Made by a program: the position numbers and the translations under genes
Notes under the pieces: generated by a model
Databases searched by the model: none
What the model was told of the DNA's origin: nothing
What the model saw: only the letters and a program-made list of their open reading frames with translations
DNA from: Clostridia bacterium
GTDB lineage: Bacteria > Bacillota > Clostridia > Oscillospirales > SIG627
Assembly (NCBI GenBank): GCA_017507325.1
Contig: JAFWBD010000033.1
Location: 1 to 60,730 of the forward strand
DNA: 60,730 nt
Reading direction: 5' to 3'
Shown: positions 32,918 through 41,586 of the stretch, in pieces
Numbering within the stretch: the first letter of the stretch is position 1
Layout: each line of letters starts with the position of its first letter

Positions 32918-33736
32918 GTGGAAGGCTTTTTGAAGATCATTGAAAAAGAAAAAAAGAAAAACACGTTCATTTCCTACCAAAGAGATCTGCAGGCATTTTG
33001 CGGACATTTTGGGAAAGCACGGATCCCTCTGTTAACAAAAGAGGAATTGAGAGAGTATTTTTCTCAGCTTTCCCGCCATACGTCTCAGAATTCATTGAAC
33101 CGTGTCATCTCCGTGGTGCGCCGATATTATGCGTACCGTTGCCGTCGGGATCATCTTGGGGAAAATCCCATGGATGAAATCCGCGCCTCTCAATTCTATC
33201 CGCAAGGCCCCGTTCTCTTGTCGGAGGAGGATTTGGATATTCTCCTGCATTCGGAGTTTCCGGGTCTGCGGGGCAAGCGGGATGAGGCCATCCTCTTTCT
33301 TTTGTGTGAAACGGGAATGAAGGCCTCGGAGGTGGTGGCGCTGAACCGCGAGGATCTGATTCCTTCGGAAAATGCGGTTCTGTGCGGTGCGGCTCAAAAG
33401 CGCCGTCGGATCTCGGTCTCCTCGGAGGTGATGAAGCGTCTGCGGGATTGCGCGGTGCTGTCCGAGATTCAGAACAGCGGGGAAGAGGCACTCTTCTTGG
33501 GAAATACGGGAAAGCGCTTGACCCGTCAGGGCTTTTGGAAAAATTTGAAGGATCGGGCGCTTCGTTGCGGCTTTGAGCATTGCTCTCCCCAGATTCTGCG
33601 GGATTCCTTTGCCAAGAAAATGCTCAGTCAAGGAAAAAGCAGGGAAGAGCTTCGCCTTCTTTTGGGAACCTTGGGGGATGCCACCCTTCGTATGTTAGAA
33701 AAACAAAAAAAGGAAATCAAACAATGGGAATGCTGA
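32918..33736 (+). CDS. XerD-like tyrosine recombinase lacking catalytic residues
   Basis: 272 residues, GTG start after GAGGGAGGGG. Overall fold of XerC/XerD is clear: an N-terminal SAM-like core-binding domain (TFISYQRDLQAFCGHFG, LNRVISVVRRYYAYR) and a catalytic domain from about 105. The active-site positions are changed: R of TGLR is K135 (TGMKASEV), H of PHxLRH is Q225 (PQILRDSF), only R228 is kept, LGH is LGT (T251), and the tyrosine nucleophile position is L260. It should bind DNA but not recombine it. Reading frame and codon use look normal, so it is not a decaying pseudogene. Confidence 0.8.
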   Translation: MEGFLKIIEKEKKKNTFISYQRDLQAFCGHFGKARIPLLTKEELREYFSQLSRHTSQNSLNRVISVVRRYYAYRCRRDHLGENPMDEIRASQFYPQGPVLLSEEDLDILLHSEFPGLRGKRDEAILFLLCETGMKASEVVALNREDLIPSENAVLCGAAQKRRRISVSSEVMKRLRDCAVLSEIQNSGEEALFLGNTGKRLTRQGFWKNLKDRALRCGFEHCSPQILRDSFAKKMLSQGKSREELRLLLGTLGDATLRMLEKQKKEIKQWEC

Positions 33737-34683
33737 AAAATATGTATACCAAGCCCGGAAAGGGCGTCAAAAAAACGGACGTTTCCAGCTCGTTCGGCTT
33801 CAAGCGCTTTTTTTCCACCTTTGCGGATAAGTTTTGGAAATTATCCATTTTGAATCTCTTGTTCTTTGTGGTCAATTGCCCTCTCTTTGCGCTGTTTGCT
33901 TATCTTGCGGGTGTGGGCGGCGTTCCCTACCAGACCCCCGTTAACGTTCTGTTTCAGCCTCTTTACGGGGTGATGCGCCACGGGGGCAGCCATGCGCTGC
34001 AAAGCCTTTACGGTGTGGTGGGGATCCAGATCGAGCACCATTATCCCTCTGCCGTGACCAATGCCCTTTTGTGGATCGGGCTTCTTACTCTTGTTACCTT
34101 CGGAATGGCCTCGGCCGCCATGACCTACGTGCAGAGAAATTTTGTCAGAAGAGAGCCGGTGGATCTGGCGGAGGACTTTTTCCTCTGCATCAAGCGAAAT
34201 TGGAAGCAGTCCGTTTTGCTGGGACTTTTTGATATTTTTTTCGTGTTTCTCATTGCCTTTGATCTGGTCAGCTACGTATACAGCTCCCGAAGCTTCGGAA
34301 TGCTGGTGATGCTGTATGCCACCGCCTTTTTGTCCGCCATTTATTTGATGATGCGCCCCTATATGTATCTGATGTGTGTCACCTTTGACATTAAATTGAC
34401 CCGAATCATCAAAAATGCCTGGATTCTGGCTGTCTCAGGCATTCTGCGAAATCTCTTTTTCGGTGTCTTGGCTTTGGCGGTTTTGGCTCTCAACGCTGTG
34501 ATGATGATGTTTATCCCCTCCCTCGGCGTGGGAATGCTGTTCATTTTTACGGTCTCCTTGGCTTGGTTCTTCCAGATCTACGGCGCTTGGCCCGTGGTGA
34601 AAAAGCATATGATCGATCCCTATTACGAGGAGTCCGCGCCCGTTTCCTCCGAGGACGAAGCGGTGTTCCGCGACCGCGGCTGA
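33724..34683 (+). CDS. DUF624/YesL-like membrane protein
   Basis: 319 residues from ATG 33724 after AAAGGA; upstream in-frame codons lie in the recombinase gene and are not used. Six or so membrane helices. The first, FWKLSILNLLFFVVNCPLFALFAYLA, and VTFGMASAAMTYVQRNFVRRE followed by VDLAEDFFLCIKRNWKQS resemble the YesL/DUF624 family, often encoded with carbohydrate ABC transporters. Here no transporter is adjacent. Overlaps the preceding gene by 13 bp. Confidence 0.6.
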   Translation: MGMLKNMYTKPGKGVKKTDVSSSFGFKRFFSTFADKFWKLSILNLLFFVVNCPLFALFAYLAGVGGVPYQTPVNVLFQPLYGVMRHGGSHALQSLYGVVGIQIEHHYPSAVTNALLWIGLLTLVTFGMASAAMTYVQRNFVRREPVDLAEDFFLCIKRNWKQSVLLGLFDIFFVFLIAFDLVSYVYSSRSFGMLVMLYATAFLSAIYLMMRPYMYLMCVTFDIKLTRIIKNAWILAVSGILRNLFFGVLALAVLALNAVMMMFIPSLGVGMLFIFTVSLAWFFQIYGAWPVVKKHMIDPYYEESAPVSSEDEAVFRDRG

Positions 34684-34709
34684 CAAAAAGAATGAATTCT
34701 GTTATAAAA

Positions 34710-34752
34710 GGACAGAGAACGCTTGTGTGAAGTGTTCTCTGTCCTCGTTTTT
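34710..34752 (+). terminator. Terminator after the DUF624-like gene
   Basis: A 15-bp stem: GGACAGAGAACGCTT with AAGTGTTCTCTGTCC (one G-T pair), loop GTGTG, then TCGTTTTTT. Confidence 0.95.
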
Positions 34753-34816
34753 TCGTCTTGTCCGCAGAAGCGGTTTGTGTTTCACGCCGATTGCCGCAGA
34801 CGGCGAAGGGAACGGC

Positions 34817-36817
34817 TTATCCGATGAATTTTACCTTGAACTCATCGGTTCCGAAGAGATAACAGAAGCCATCCTCCGCAAAGGCGCGGTGATAAGAGCA
34901 GTCTCCCGAAAGAGGCGTGTCCAAAAGAATGCGAAATTCGTTTTGATCAAAAAGAATCAGAACGTATCGGGTCACGCCGCCCTTTATAAGCCCCAGGCCG
35001 ATCAGTCCCTGCTCTCGCGAGATCAGATAGGATTTGTATTCTCCCGAGGCATAAGCCTCTTGAAATTCCAGCGAGGCGAAGGGCTCCAGAGAATCGGTGC
35101 TTTCCCGATAAGCCTCGATTTTTACCGTGTCACTGCTCTCACCCACACCGATTCCCACCACAATGCCCGGGCCGAATTGGATCAAGGAGGAGGAAAAGCC
35201 GGGAATGGTACCCGTATCCTTGATTTTGATGTGATTCGGATCGGAAAGGTCGAAAACGAATACGGGATCGGTCAGCTGAATGGCGGTGCAAACGTAGGCC
35301 GTATCGCCGTCAAAGCGCACCGAGCGCACGCTTTCCCCCTCGGGAGCAAAGCGCTGTACAGAGGCGGTCACCTCAAGGGATTGAATATCAATGCAATACA
35401 GCGAGGCGCTTCGGTTTCCGCTCAGAATCCGAATGGAGGTAACGCCGCGCAGGGAATCCTCCTTCGTTTCGATCTCCGATTCGGAAAGGGAGGTCACCAC
35501 CCGTAAAATGCCGTCCTTTTCATCCATGGAGTACTGATTCAGAACCGTTCCCTCCACCGAAACCGAGCCGAGAAAGCGAAAGATGCCATCCTTGTAGCCA
35601 AGGCCCGAGATCTCGCTCATTTGCCGCTGACCGCTTCGGCCGTTTTCCCTTTCGTAGGGCTCGGTATAGGAGCGGGTAACGAAAATGTTCTCCTCGGAGA
35701 CATAAACTGTGCCCGTATAGGAAAGAAAGGCGGCACTGTCCTTGAGGGAAAGAGAGCCCTCCTCCAAGCGAACCGCTACGGTATAGTGGGCGGAGGTCAA
35801 TTCATCGGGGAAGGTGATCTGAGAAATGGGAATGCTTTTGGAGCCGCTTCCGTCATTGGTTTGGGGCAAAAAGCTTTCTTCCTTGGAAAAATCGGGGTTG
35901 GTACAGTGAAATTGGGTCAATAAAAGCAGAGAGCTTCCGATTTTTCGGGCACCGAGATAGTTTCCGCTGACACAGAAGCTTCCCTTGATAAGGTCGGAAA
36001 TTTCATCATCCGTGTTTGCAGGGTCGGAAACGTCCAGCGAAAGCAAATACAGCAGATCCCCTGCGGGATCGGAAATCATCTGATCCTCGGCAAAATCCGC
36101 CCTGTCGGTGGGGGCAGAAGGGGAAGATTTTGGCTTTCGGAAGGCGGGCAGGATCACGGTGAGGGTTTTGGCATCCTCCGATAAGAAAATTTCAGCGCTG
36201 TGAGTCAGAATGTATGCGCGGGAATCCAAAGCGTGGGAAAGATATTCTGTCACGGAAAAGGAATGAAGCCTTTGGGAATTGTCTCCCAAAAGGGAATAAA
36301 CGTTGAGAAATCCGTTTTCATCCAGATAAAAGGCAAAGGATTGGCTCCGCTTCAGGCGATCTCCTTCGATGATCCCCGCCACTTGATTGTCCGTTATCTC
36401 TTGGTATTGATCCTGCGGGGCAGAGGAGGTACCGCTCAGAGATTCGCCCGCTTCGGGAATGGCCGCATCGTTTTTTTGCCGAGCGCCAAAGAATAAAAAG
36501 TCGCTGAAGAAGCGATCGATCCCTGCGGCAAGAAATTGAAAATTATTCTTGTATGGCGGCTTTTTTGCCGTGAAGGCATTGATCTTTTCCATCACCTCGT
36601 AGTATTCGCTTTGGGAGTAGCGAGAAATGTCGGGAAGAGAAGAATCGTACGGCAAAAACAGGATCAAGGATAATGCAAGAACTGCCAGACAAATGCTTGC
36701 GGCCACGGCAAGATAGCGGCTCGCGGAAAAAAGGCGGGGGCGCACACGGGTCCCGGACTCGGCGATGAATTCATCGTCGATCTGCCCCATAGCACGGAAA
36801 AACAGATCGGATTTCAT
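34817..36817 (-). CDS. Membrane-anchored beta-propeller protein, putative anti-sigma partner
   Basis: 666 residues. A short cytosolic N-terminus (MKSDLFFRAMGQIDDEFIAES) precedes one membrane helix (YLAVAASICLAVLALSLILFL, about 35-55); the rest is outside the cell and consists of repeated beta units typical of the C-terminal beta-propeller family distantly related to WD-40, such as FAFYLDENGFLNVYSLLG, NIFVTRSYTEPY and TAYVCTAIQLTDPVFVFDLSD. Its ATG overlaps the stop of the ECF sigma gene, so it probably holds or senses for that sigma factor through the short N-terminal part. Extracellular signal unknown. Confidence 0.8.
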   Translation of the reverse strand: MKSDLFFRAMGQIDDEFIAESGTRVRPRLFSASRYLAVAASICLAVLALSLILFLPYDSSLPDISRYSQSEYYEVMEKINAFTAKKPPYKNNFQFLAAGIDRFFSDFLFFGARQKNDAAIPEAGESLSGTSSAPQDQYQEITDNQVAGIIEGDRLKRSQSFAFYLDENGFLNVYSLLGDNSQRLHSFSVTEYLSHALDSRAYILTHSAEIFLSEDAKTLTVILPAFRKPKSSPSAPTDRADFAEDQMISDPAGDLLYLLSLDVSDPANTDDEISDLIKGSFCVSGNYLGARKIGSSLLLLTQFHCTNPDFSKEESFLPQTNDGSGSKSIPISQITFPDELTSAHYTVAVRLEEGSLSLKDSAAFLSYTGTVYVSEENIFVTRSYTEPYERENGRSGQRQMSEISGLGYKDGIFRFLGSVSVEGTVLNQYSMDEKDGILRVVTSLSESEIETKEDSLRGVTSIRILSGNRSASLYCIDIQSLEVTASVQRFAPEGESVRSVRFDGDTAYVCTAIQLTDPVFVFDLSDPNHIKIKDTGTIPGFSSSLIQFGPGIVVGIGVGESSDTVKIEAYRESTDSLEPFASLEFQEAYASGEYKSYLISREQGLIGLGLIKGGVTRYVLILFDQNEFRILLDTPLSGDCSYHRAFAEDGFCYLFGTDEFKVKFIG

Positions 36818-37371
36818 AATAGTATTCCTTCTTTCTCCAGATAGGCTCTGAATTTTTCTTTGGTTCGGGATAAAATCACCTTAACGGTTCCTTCCCGAAG
36901 GAAAAGGTGCTCGGCGATTTCCGAAACGGTATCAAAATACCAGTACCGACGGATGAAAACCGTTCTGGCCTTCGGAGAAAGGGTTTTTAAAAAACGCCCG
37001 ATCAGATCGGCCAGCGCAATTTCATCTGCCGCATCTCCCGTCCAACGGCCTCCCGCCATCATTTCATCCGCTTCCTCGAAAAGCTGTGTATTTTCGGCAC
37101 AGCGCTTCTTGGCGTGCAAATGAGCATAGCGGTTCAAGGCAAGATTTCGTGTAATCTTTCCCAAAAAGGCAGAGAGCATCTGCGGTCTTTGAGGCGGAAT
37201 GCAGTTCCAGAGACGGACGTAGGCATCGCTGACACATTCCTCCGCATCCTCGTGGTTTCGCAGAATGTGATAGGCAATGCTGTGGCAATACGCCCCGTAT
37301 TTTTGACGCGTTTCGGCAATGGCATCCTCGTTCCGTTCTCGGAACAGAGCGATGATATTCGAATCGTCCAA
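36814..37371 (-). CDS. ECF-type RNA polymerase sigma factor
   Basis: 185 residues from TTG 37371, placed 7 bp after AGGAGGTG; the nearby GTG is inside that ribosome site. Region 2 is AYCHSIAYHILRNHEDAEECVSDAY with KITRNLALNRY; region 4 is LSPKARTVFIRRYWYFDTVSEIA and REGTVKVILSRTKEKFRAYL. Regions 1 and 3 are absent, as in ECF factors. Paired with the beta-propeller gene by an ATGA overlap. A TGTAACC element upstream suggests it reads its own promoter. Confidence 0.92.
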   Translation of the reverse strand: MDDSNIIALFRERNEDAIAETRQKYGAYCHSIAYHILRNHEDAEECVSDAYVRLWNCIPPQRPQMLSAFLGKITRNLALNRYAHLHAKKRCAENTQLFEEADEMMAGGRWTGDAADEIALADLIGRFLKTLSPKARTVFIRRYWYFDTVSEIAEHLFLREGTVKVILSRTKEKFRAYLEKEGILL

Positions 37372-37405
37372 GCTTGACACCTCCTGACGTTGAAAGGTCC
37401 TTTCA

Positions 37406-37440
37406 TATAAGAACACCGAAAACAGAGACAAAAGGTTACA
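37406..37440 (-). promoter_or_regulatory. Candidate ECF-dependent promoter of the sigma gene
   Basis: Minus strand TGTAACC (37434-37440) and GTGTTCTTATA (37406-37416) at about 17 bp. The AAC core of the -35 is the hallmark of ECF promoters, and no good sigma-A promoter is seen, so positive autoregulation is likely. Confidence 0.5.
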
Positions 37441-37453
37441 GAGAAGGAGAAAA

Positions 37454-37482
37454 AAAGGCCTTTGCAGCTTGCAAAAGCCTTT
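37454..37482 (-). terminator. Terminator after the phosphohexomutase gene
   Basis: On the minus strand AAAGGC-t-TTTGCA pairs with TGCAAA-g-GCCTTT across an AGC loop, followed by Ts. Confidence 0.88.
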
Positions 37483-37489
37483 GTTTTTT

Positions 37490-39163
37490 TTACAGACCGG
37501 TTTTTTCCAGAATCAAGCTGCGAAGGAAGGCAAATTTTTCTTCCGCCTTTTCGCGGTTTTCCTCCCGAATGCAGTAATAAAATTTGATCTTCGGCTCCGT
37601 GCCCGAGGGACGGGCGGCGATCCAGCTGCCTCCCTCCAAATAAAATTTCAGCACGTTGGAGGAGGGGAGAGAATCAATTCCCTTTTCGTAATCCAAAATC
37701 TCGGTGATCTCGGGCAAGAAGGAAGGATCGCGACGGATCTCGCTCATAATTTCACCGATGCGCTGCAGTCCTTCTTTTCCCTGCAGGGTAAAGGATTCCA
37801 CCCGATCCAGATAGTATCCGTATTCTGCGTAGAGAGCCGAAAGTGCATCCACCAGCGTTTTGCCGTTTTGCTTGTGGTAGGCAGTCATTTCCGCAATGAG
37901 CATAGCGGCCACCACGGCATCCTTATCGCGGGCGTGGCTTCCTGCCAGATAGCCGTAGCTTTCCTCGTAGCCCAAAACGAAATGATGGGCCGTATCGGGT
38001 GTTTCGTTTTGCTCCTTTTCAAAAAGCGTAACCTTTTCTCCGATGAATTTAAAGCCCGTCAGCACCCGCATCACCTCGCAGCCGTGTGCCTTGGCCACGG
38101 CACAGCCCAGATCACCGGTAACGATGGTGGAGATCACCACGGGATGGGAGCCCAGAACGGTCTTGGTTTTCAAAATATAATCGGCCAGAAGCGCCCCTAC
38201 CTGGTTTCCGCTGATCAGGGTCATGGCGCCCTCGTGCCGAACGGCACAGCCGATTCTGTCGGCATCGGGATCGCTTCCGATGACAAGCTCGGCCCCGATC
38301 CGTTCTGCAAGATCGATTCCCATCTGAAGGGCGCCGCGCTCTTCGGGATTGGGGCTCTTGACCGTGGGGAAGTTCCCGTCGGGCACCTCCTGCTCCTTGA
38401 CCACGCTTACGTCGGTAAATCCGTCCTTTTTCAGAATGTCGAGAATGGGAAAGCGCCCCGAGCCGTGAATGGGAGTGTACACCAGCTTCAGGGCTCTCTT
38501 GGCATCGGCATCCTTCAAGGTGGATTGACGGAGGACCGCATTGGTAAAGTCATCCAAAAGCCGATCACCCACCATAGTCAAAAGGGAATCGCATCCCTCA
38601 AAGGGGATCTGCGCCCAATCCGAAATCTCGGCGGCCATCGCCAGGACCTCCTCGGCCTCCTCAATGCCCAGCTGATACCCGTTTTCACTGTAGGCCTTGT
38701 AGCCGTTGTAGGCGGGAGGGTTGTGGCTGGCGGTCAGCACCACACCGGAAACACAGTTTAAGCGGCGAATGCCAAAGGAGAGCACGGGCGTGGGAACAGG
38801 CTGATCGAAAAGATAGACCCGAATACCCATGGCGGTCAAAACGTCTGCGGTTACCCTTGCCAAAGAGGCGGAATTGTTGCGGGTGTCATAGCCGATCACA
38901 ACCCCGCGAGAAGCGGCATCCTTGTGGTGCTTCTTTAAAAACTTGCCCAGGCCCACAGTGGCCTTTCCCACCGTATAACGGTTGATGCGGTTGGTACCTG
39001 CCCCCATAATGCCCCGCAAGCCCGCGGTTCCGAATTCCAATTCCTTGTAAAAGCGGTCTTCGATCTCCTTTTCATCCCGAAGAGAAGCCAGTTCTTTTCG
39101 GGTGCTTTCATCAAAAACGGGGGAGTTGCACCAAAACCCGTATTGTTCTTTCCATAACGTCAT
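37490..39163 (-). CDS. Phospho-sugar mutase (phosphoglucomutase/phosphomannomutase, PgcA-like)
   Basis: 557 residues from ATG 39163, with GGAGGTG 8 bp before it. The alpha-D-phosphohexomutase domains are all present: sugar-phosphate opening FGTAGLRGIMGAGTNRIN, the phosphoserine loop TASHNPPAYNGYK, the metal loop GSDPDADRIG, the sugar loop GYEESYGYL, and the phosphate-binding RPSGTEPKIKFY. Length fits PgcA-type enzymes that interconvert glucose 1- and 6-phosphate (or mannose forms) and feed cell-wall glycan synthesis. Own promoter and terminator. Confidence 0.95.
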   Translation of the reverse strand: MTLWKEQYGFWCNSPVFDESTRKELASLRDEKEIEDRFYKELEFGTAGLRGIMGAGTNRINRYTVGKATVGLGKFLKKHHKDAASRGVVIGYDTRNNSASLARVTADVLTAMGIRVYLFDQPVPTPVLSFGIRRLNCVSGVVLTASHNPPAYNGYKAYSENGYQLGIEEAEEVLAMAAEISDWAQIPFEGCDSLLTMVGDRLLDDFTNAVLRQSTLKDADAKRALKLVYTPIHGSGRFPILDILKKDGFTDVSVVKEQEVPDGNFPTVKSPNPEERGALQMGIDLAERIGAELVIGSDPDADRIGCAVRHEGAMTLISGNQVGALLADYILKTKTVLGSHPVVISTIVTGDLGCAVAKAHGCEVMRVLTGFKFIGEKVTLFEKEQNETPDTAHHFVLGYEESYGYLAGSHARDKDAVVAAMLIAEMTAYHKQNGKTLVDALSALYAEYGYYLDRVESFTLQGKEGLQRIGEIMSEIRRDPSFLPEITEILDYEKGIDSLPSSNVLKFYLEGGSWIAARPSGTEPKIKFYYCIREENREKAEEKFAFLRSLILEKTGL

Positions 39164-39194
39164 AACAGACACCTCCAATTTCTATACGCCTATC

Positions 39195-39223
39195 AGTATA
39201 ACGCCAAATTGCTCTTTCGTCAA
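39195..39223 (-). promoter_or_regulatory. Promoter of the phosphohexomutase gene
   Basis: Minus strand TTGACG (39218-39223), 17 bp, TATACT (39195-39200). Confidence 0.88.
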
Positions 39224-39252
39224 GAAAAAAACGGGGAAAAATGGGAACCCGC

Positions 39253-39281
39253 TTGACAGAAAAACAATAATCTGTTATAAT
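39253..39281 (+). promoter_or_regulatory. Full-consensus promoter of the CorC/HlyC gene
   Basis: TTGACA (39253-39258), 17 bp, TATAAT (39276-39281), 230 bp ahead of the coding start. Confidence 0.95.
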
Positions 39282-39301
39282 ACTCGGTGATAAGAGATGA
39301 A

Positions 39302-39514
39302 AGAAAGGAGATGATGGATACTACTTATGGATACGGACAGTCATAGTTGTCAAAGCAGCAGTGAGATCCCTCCCATACGTTTTTATAAAGTGATCCTTCA
39401 GTGGCATTGCCTATCTTACCATAATCGCAGATAGGTGAATGTCCTTTTGTTTTGCTTTTTTGAATTTGAATTTTGCTGTATGAAAACCGTTGCGGAAAGG
39501 AATTTTACTGAAAG
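39302..39514 (+). ncRNA. Structured 5' leader of the CorC/HlyC gene, candidate cis-regulatory RNA
   Basis: A leader of about 230 nt separates promoter and gene. GGACA (39335-39339) can close on TGTCC (39440-39444), enclosing a CCTATCT/AGATAGG hairpin (39410-39435) and other possible helices, then a pyrimidine-rich tail. Also seen: an 11-codon frame at 39311-39346 with its Shine-Dalgarno touching the ATG, and a 12-codon frame at 39480-39518 whose TGA overlaps the CorC ATG. It does not match the M-box, yybP or NiCo riboswitches as I know them. The gene product's family (divalent ion) makes a metal-sensing RNA plausible. Confidence 0.4.
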
Positions 39515-40834
39515 ATGAATTTATTGGGTCCCTTATTATTACAAGCTGTATTGATTTTATTAAACGCCGTGTTTGCTATGGCGGAAATCGCCGTGATCAG
39601 CATGAGCGAGGCAAAATTGAGCCGTCTCTCCGAGCAGGGGAATAAGAAGGCGCGCCGTCTTCTGAAATTGAAGGGTGATCCCGCCAAGTTTCTTGCCACC
39701 ATTCAGGTGGCCATTACCCTATCGGGCTTTTTGGGCTCCGCCTTTGCGGCCGATAACTTTTCCGGCTATCTGACCGATGCCTTTGTTTTATGGTTCCCCG
39801 CCATTCCCGTGAGCGTTGCGGACAGCATTGCGGTGATCCTCATCACCCTGCTGCTCTCCTACGTGTCCTTGATTTTGGGTGAGCTTGTGCCCAAAAGAGT
39901 GGCTATGCGGAAAACCGAGGGCACGTCCTTGGCTTTGTCGGGAACGGTCTACGGCGTATCCAAAGTATTTGCCCCCATCGTTTGGTTTTTAACGGTCTCC
40001 ACCAACGGCGTTCTGCGCCTTTTGGGGATCGATCCCCATGCCGATGATGAAGAGGTCAGCGAAGAGGATATTCGTATGATGGCGGAGGTCGGTGCGGAAA
40101 AGGGTGTCATTGAGGAGGAAGAGCGGGAATTGATCGAAAATATTTTCGCCTTTGATGACCTCACTGTGGGAGAGATTGCCATCCACCGCGTGGACGTGGT
40201 CCACCTTTGGATGGAGGAGAGTGACGAGGATTGGGAGAGGATCATTCGCTCCAACCGCTTCACGCTCTATCCCGTTTGCGACGGAAGCATCGATAACATC
40301 GTCGGCGTTCTGGACAGTAAGGACTATTTCCGACTTGAGGATAAGAGCCGTCAGTCGGTTCTGGAAAACGCCGTTCGCACGCCCTTTTTCGTTCCGGAGG
40401 GAGCCAAGGCTGACGTTGCCTTCCGCAATATGAAGAAAAACCACGTTTCCTTTGCCATCGTACTGGATGAATATGCAGGCTTTTCCGGTATTGTCTCCAT
40501 TATGGATCTGATCGAGCGGATCGTCGGAGATATCGAGGAGGAAGAGACCTTGGAAAAGGAAGAGGAGCTCCAGCGGATGGACGAGCGCCATTGGCGTGTC
40601 AACGGAAACGTTTCTCTTGCCGTGATTGAGAAGGCGCTGGATATCCGATTCCCTGATGATTATGAAACCATCAACGGTCTGGCTCAAGGGCTTTACGGCT
40701 CGGTTCCCGAGGATGGCAGCAGCTTTTCCGTAGAATGGAATTCCATTGTGATCCGCGTTCAGGACGTGCAGGACCATCAGGTTTCCAGAGCCGTTATCAT
40801 TCTTCCCGAAAAGAAGGAAGAGGAGGAAGTTTAA
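39515..40834 (+). CDS. CorC/HlyC family protein (DUF21, CBS pair, transporter-associated domain)
   Basis: 439 residues. DUF21 membrane domain with four hydrophobic segments (1-145; AVLILLNAVFAMAEIAVIS at the start, LGELVPKRVAM at the end), a CBS pair (about 190-335, with TLYPVCDGSIDNIVGVLDSKDYF and SFAIVLDEYAGFSGIVSIMDLIERIVGDI), and a C-terminal CorC_HlyC domain (WRVNGNVSLAVIEKAL). Such proteins move or sense Mg2+ or Co2+ or protect from them. Translation start has only a weak ribosome site 14 bp upstream, so the leader may control it. Confidence 0.93.
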   Translation: MNLLGPLLLQAVLILLNAVFAMAEIAVISMSEAKLSRLSEQGNKKARRLLKLKGDPAKFLATIQVAITLSGFLGSAFAADNFSGYLTDAFVLWFPAIPVSVADSIAVILITLLLSYVSLILGELVPKRVAMRKTEGTSLALSGTVYGVSKVFAPIVWFLTVSTNGVLRLLGIDPHADDEEVSEEDIRMMAEVGAEKGVIEEEERELIENIFAFDDLTVGEIAIHRVDVVHLWMEESDEDWERIIRSNRFTLYPVCDGSIDNIVGVLDSKDYFRLEDKSRQSVLENAVRTPFFVPEGAKADVAFRNMKKNHVSFAIVLDEYAGFSGIVSIMDLIERIVGDIEEEETLEKEEELQRMDERHWRVNGNVSLAVIEKALDIRFPDDYETINGLAQGLYGSVPEDGSSFSVEWNSIVIRVQDVQDHQVSRAVIILPEKKEEEEV

Positions 40835-40850
40835 GCTTCGTTTCCGGTCA

Positions 40851-40897
40851 TTCCGCCTTCCGAGGGCCCACGGGCTCTCCGAGGGCGGATTTTTTTG
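40851..40897 (+). terminator. Terminator after the CorC/HlyC gene
   Basis: TCCGCC and GGCGGA outer arms enclose a second GC hairpin (GAGGGCCC/GGGCTC), followed by TTTTTTT. Confidence 0.85.
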
Positions 40898-40955
40898 TCA
40901 AGGATCGCTCTCCTTTTGCATAAGATAAATCAGAAAGGTAAAGGAGGGAAGAATT

Positions 40956-41213
40956 TTGGAGTTAGACCGCGAGCTTTTGAAAAAAATACAGCTTCTGGAT
41001 GACAGCGCTCTTCGTGATGCCATTGAAAACGTAGCTCGGAATATGGGGATCGATCCCGATTCGGTGAATCCGTATTTGCAGGATATGGGGCAGATCAAGA
41101 AAACCGTTTCCGGACTGACACAAGGCGATCTGGATCGGATCGGGCTTTATATCGGCGAAGAAAACACGCGCCGGCTGATGGATCAGATCCGAGAAGAAAT
41201 GAATAAAGAATAA
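40956..41213 (+). CDS. Small helical protein of unknown function
   Basis: 85 residues, TTG start after AAAGGAGGG. Predicted all-helical: LELDRELLKKIQLLDDSALRD followed by IENVARNMGIDPDSVNPYL, then QGDLDRIGLYIGEENTRRLMDQI. No signal peptide, motif or known domain. First of three small overlapping genes; its stop TAA shares a base with the next ATG (TAATG), implying fixed-ratio synthesis. Confidence 0.75.
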   Translation: MELDRELLKKIQLLDDSALRDAIENVARNMGIDPDSVNPYLQDMGQIKKTVSGLTQGDLDRIGLYIGEENTRRLMDQIREEMNKE

Positions 41214-41575
41214 TGGACGGACAGTTTTCGGACCGATTGAAAACGGTTCTCTCCGATCCCGATGCCATGGAGACCATTGCAAAGCTTGCCCGCAATTTTG
41301 CGAAAAAGAATCCTTCGGCACAGAAAGAGGCATCGGAGAGTCCGTCACAGACCTTGCCCGGCCCTCCGCGGGAAAGCGGTGGCCTTGGGGAACTTTTTCA
41401 GCAGCCTGCCATTGCCTCGGCTTTGAAATTTTTGCAGGATGGGAGCCGCGAGCGGGTGGCGCTTTTGCAGGCGATGCGCCCCTTTGTGAAGGATGAGAAA
41501 AAAGAAAAGCTGGACCGTATGATTCAAACCATGAAGACCTTGGATCTTTTGCTGTCGGCGCAAAAGCTGTTGTGA
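41213..41575 (+). CDS. Small helical protein of unknown function
   Basis: 120 residues. Two helical parts joined by a Pro/Ser/Gly-rich linker: LSDPDAMETIAKLARNFAKK at the start and ALLQAMRPFVKDEKKEKLDRMIQTMKTLDLLL at the end. The second resembles short conserved helices in unassigned Clostridia proteins but I cannot name the family. Overlaps its neighbours by 1 bp and a few bases, so it is part of a three-gene set. Confidence 0.72.
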   Translation: MDGQFSDRLKTVLSDPDAMETIAKLARNFAKKNPSAQKEASESPSQTLPGPPRESGGLGELFQQPAIASALKFLQDGSRERVALLQAMRPFVKDEKKEKLDRMIQTMKTLDLLLSAQKLL

Positions 41576-41586
41576 AGGGAGAAGAT

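Noticed and set aside
39311..39346. 11-codon leader peptide ahead of the CorC gene
   Set aside because: Its Shine-Dalgarno bases touch the ATG, too close for initiation; kept only as part of the leader RNA description.
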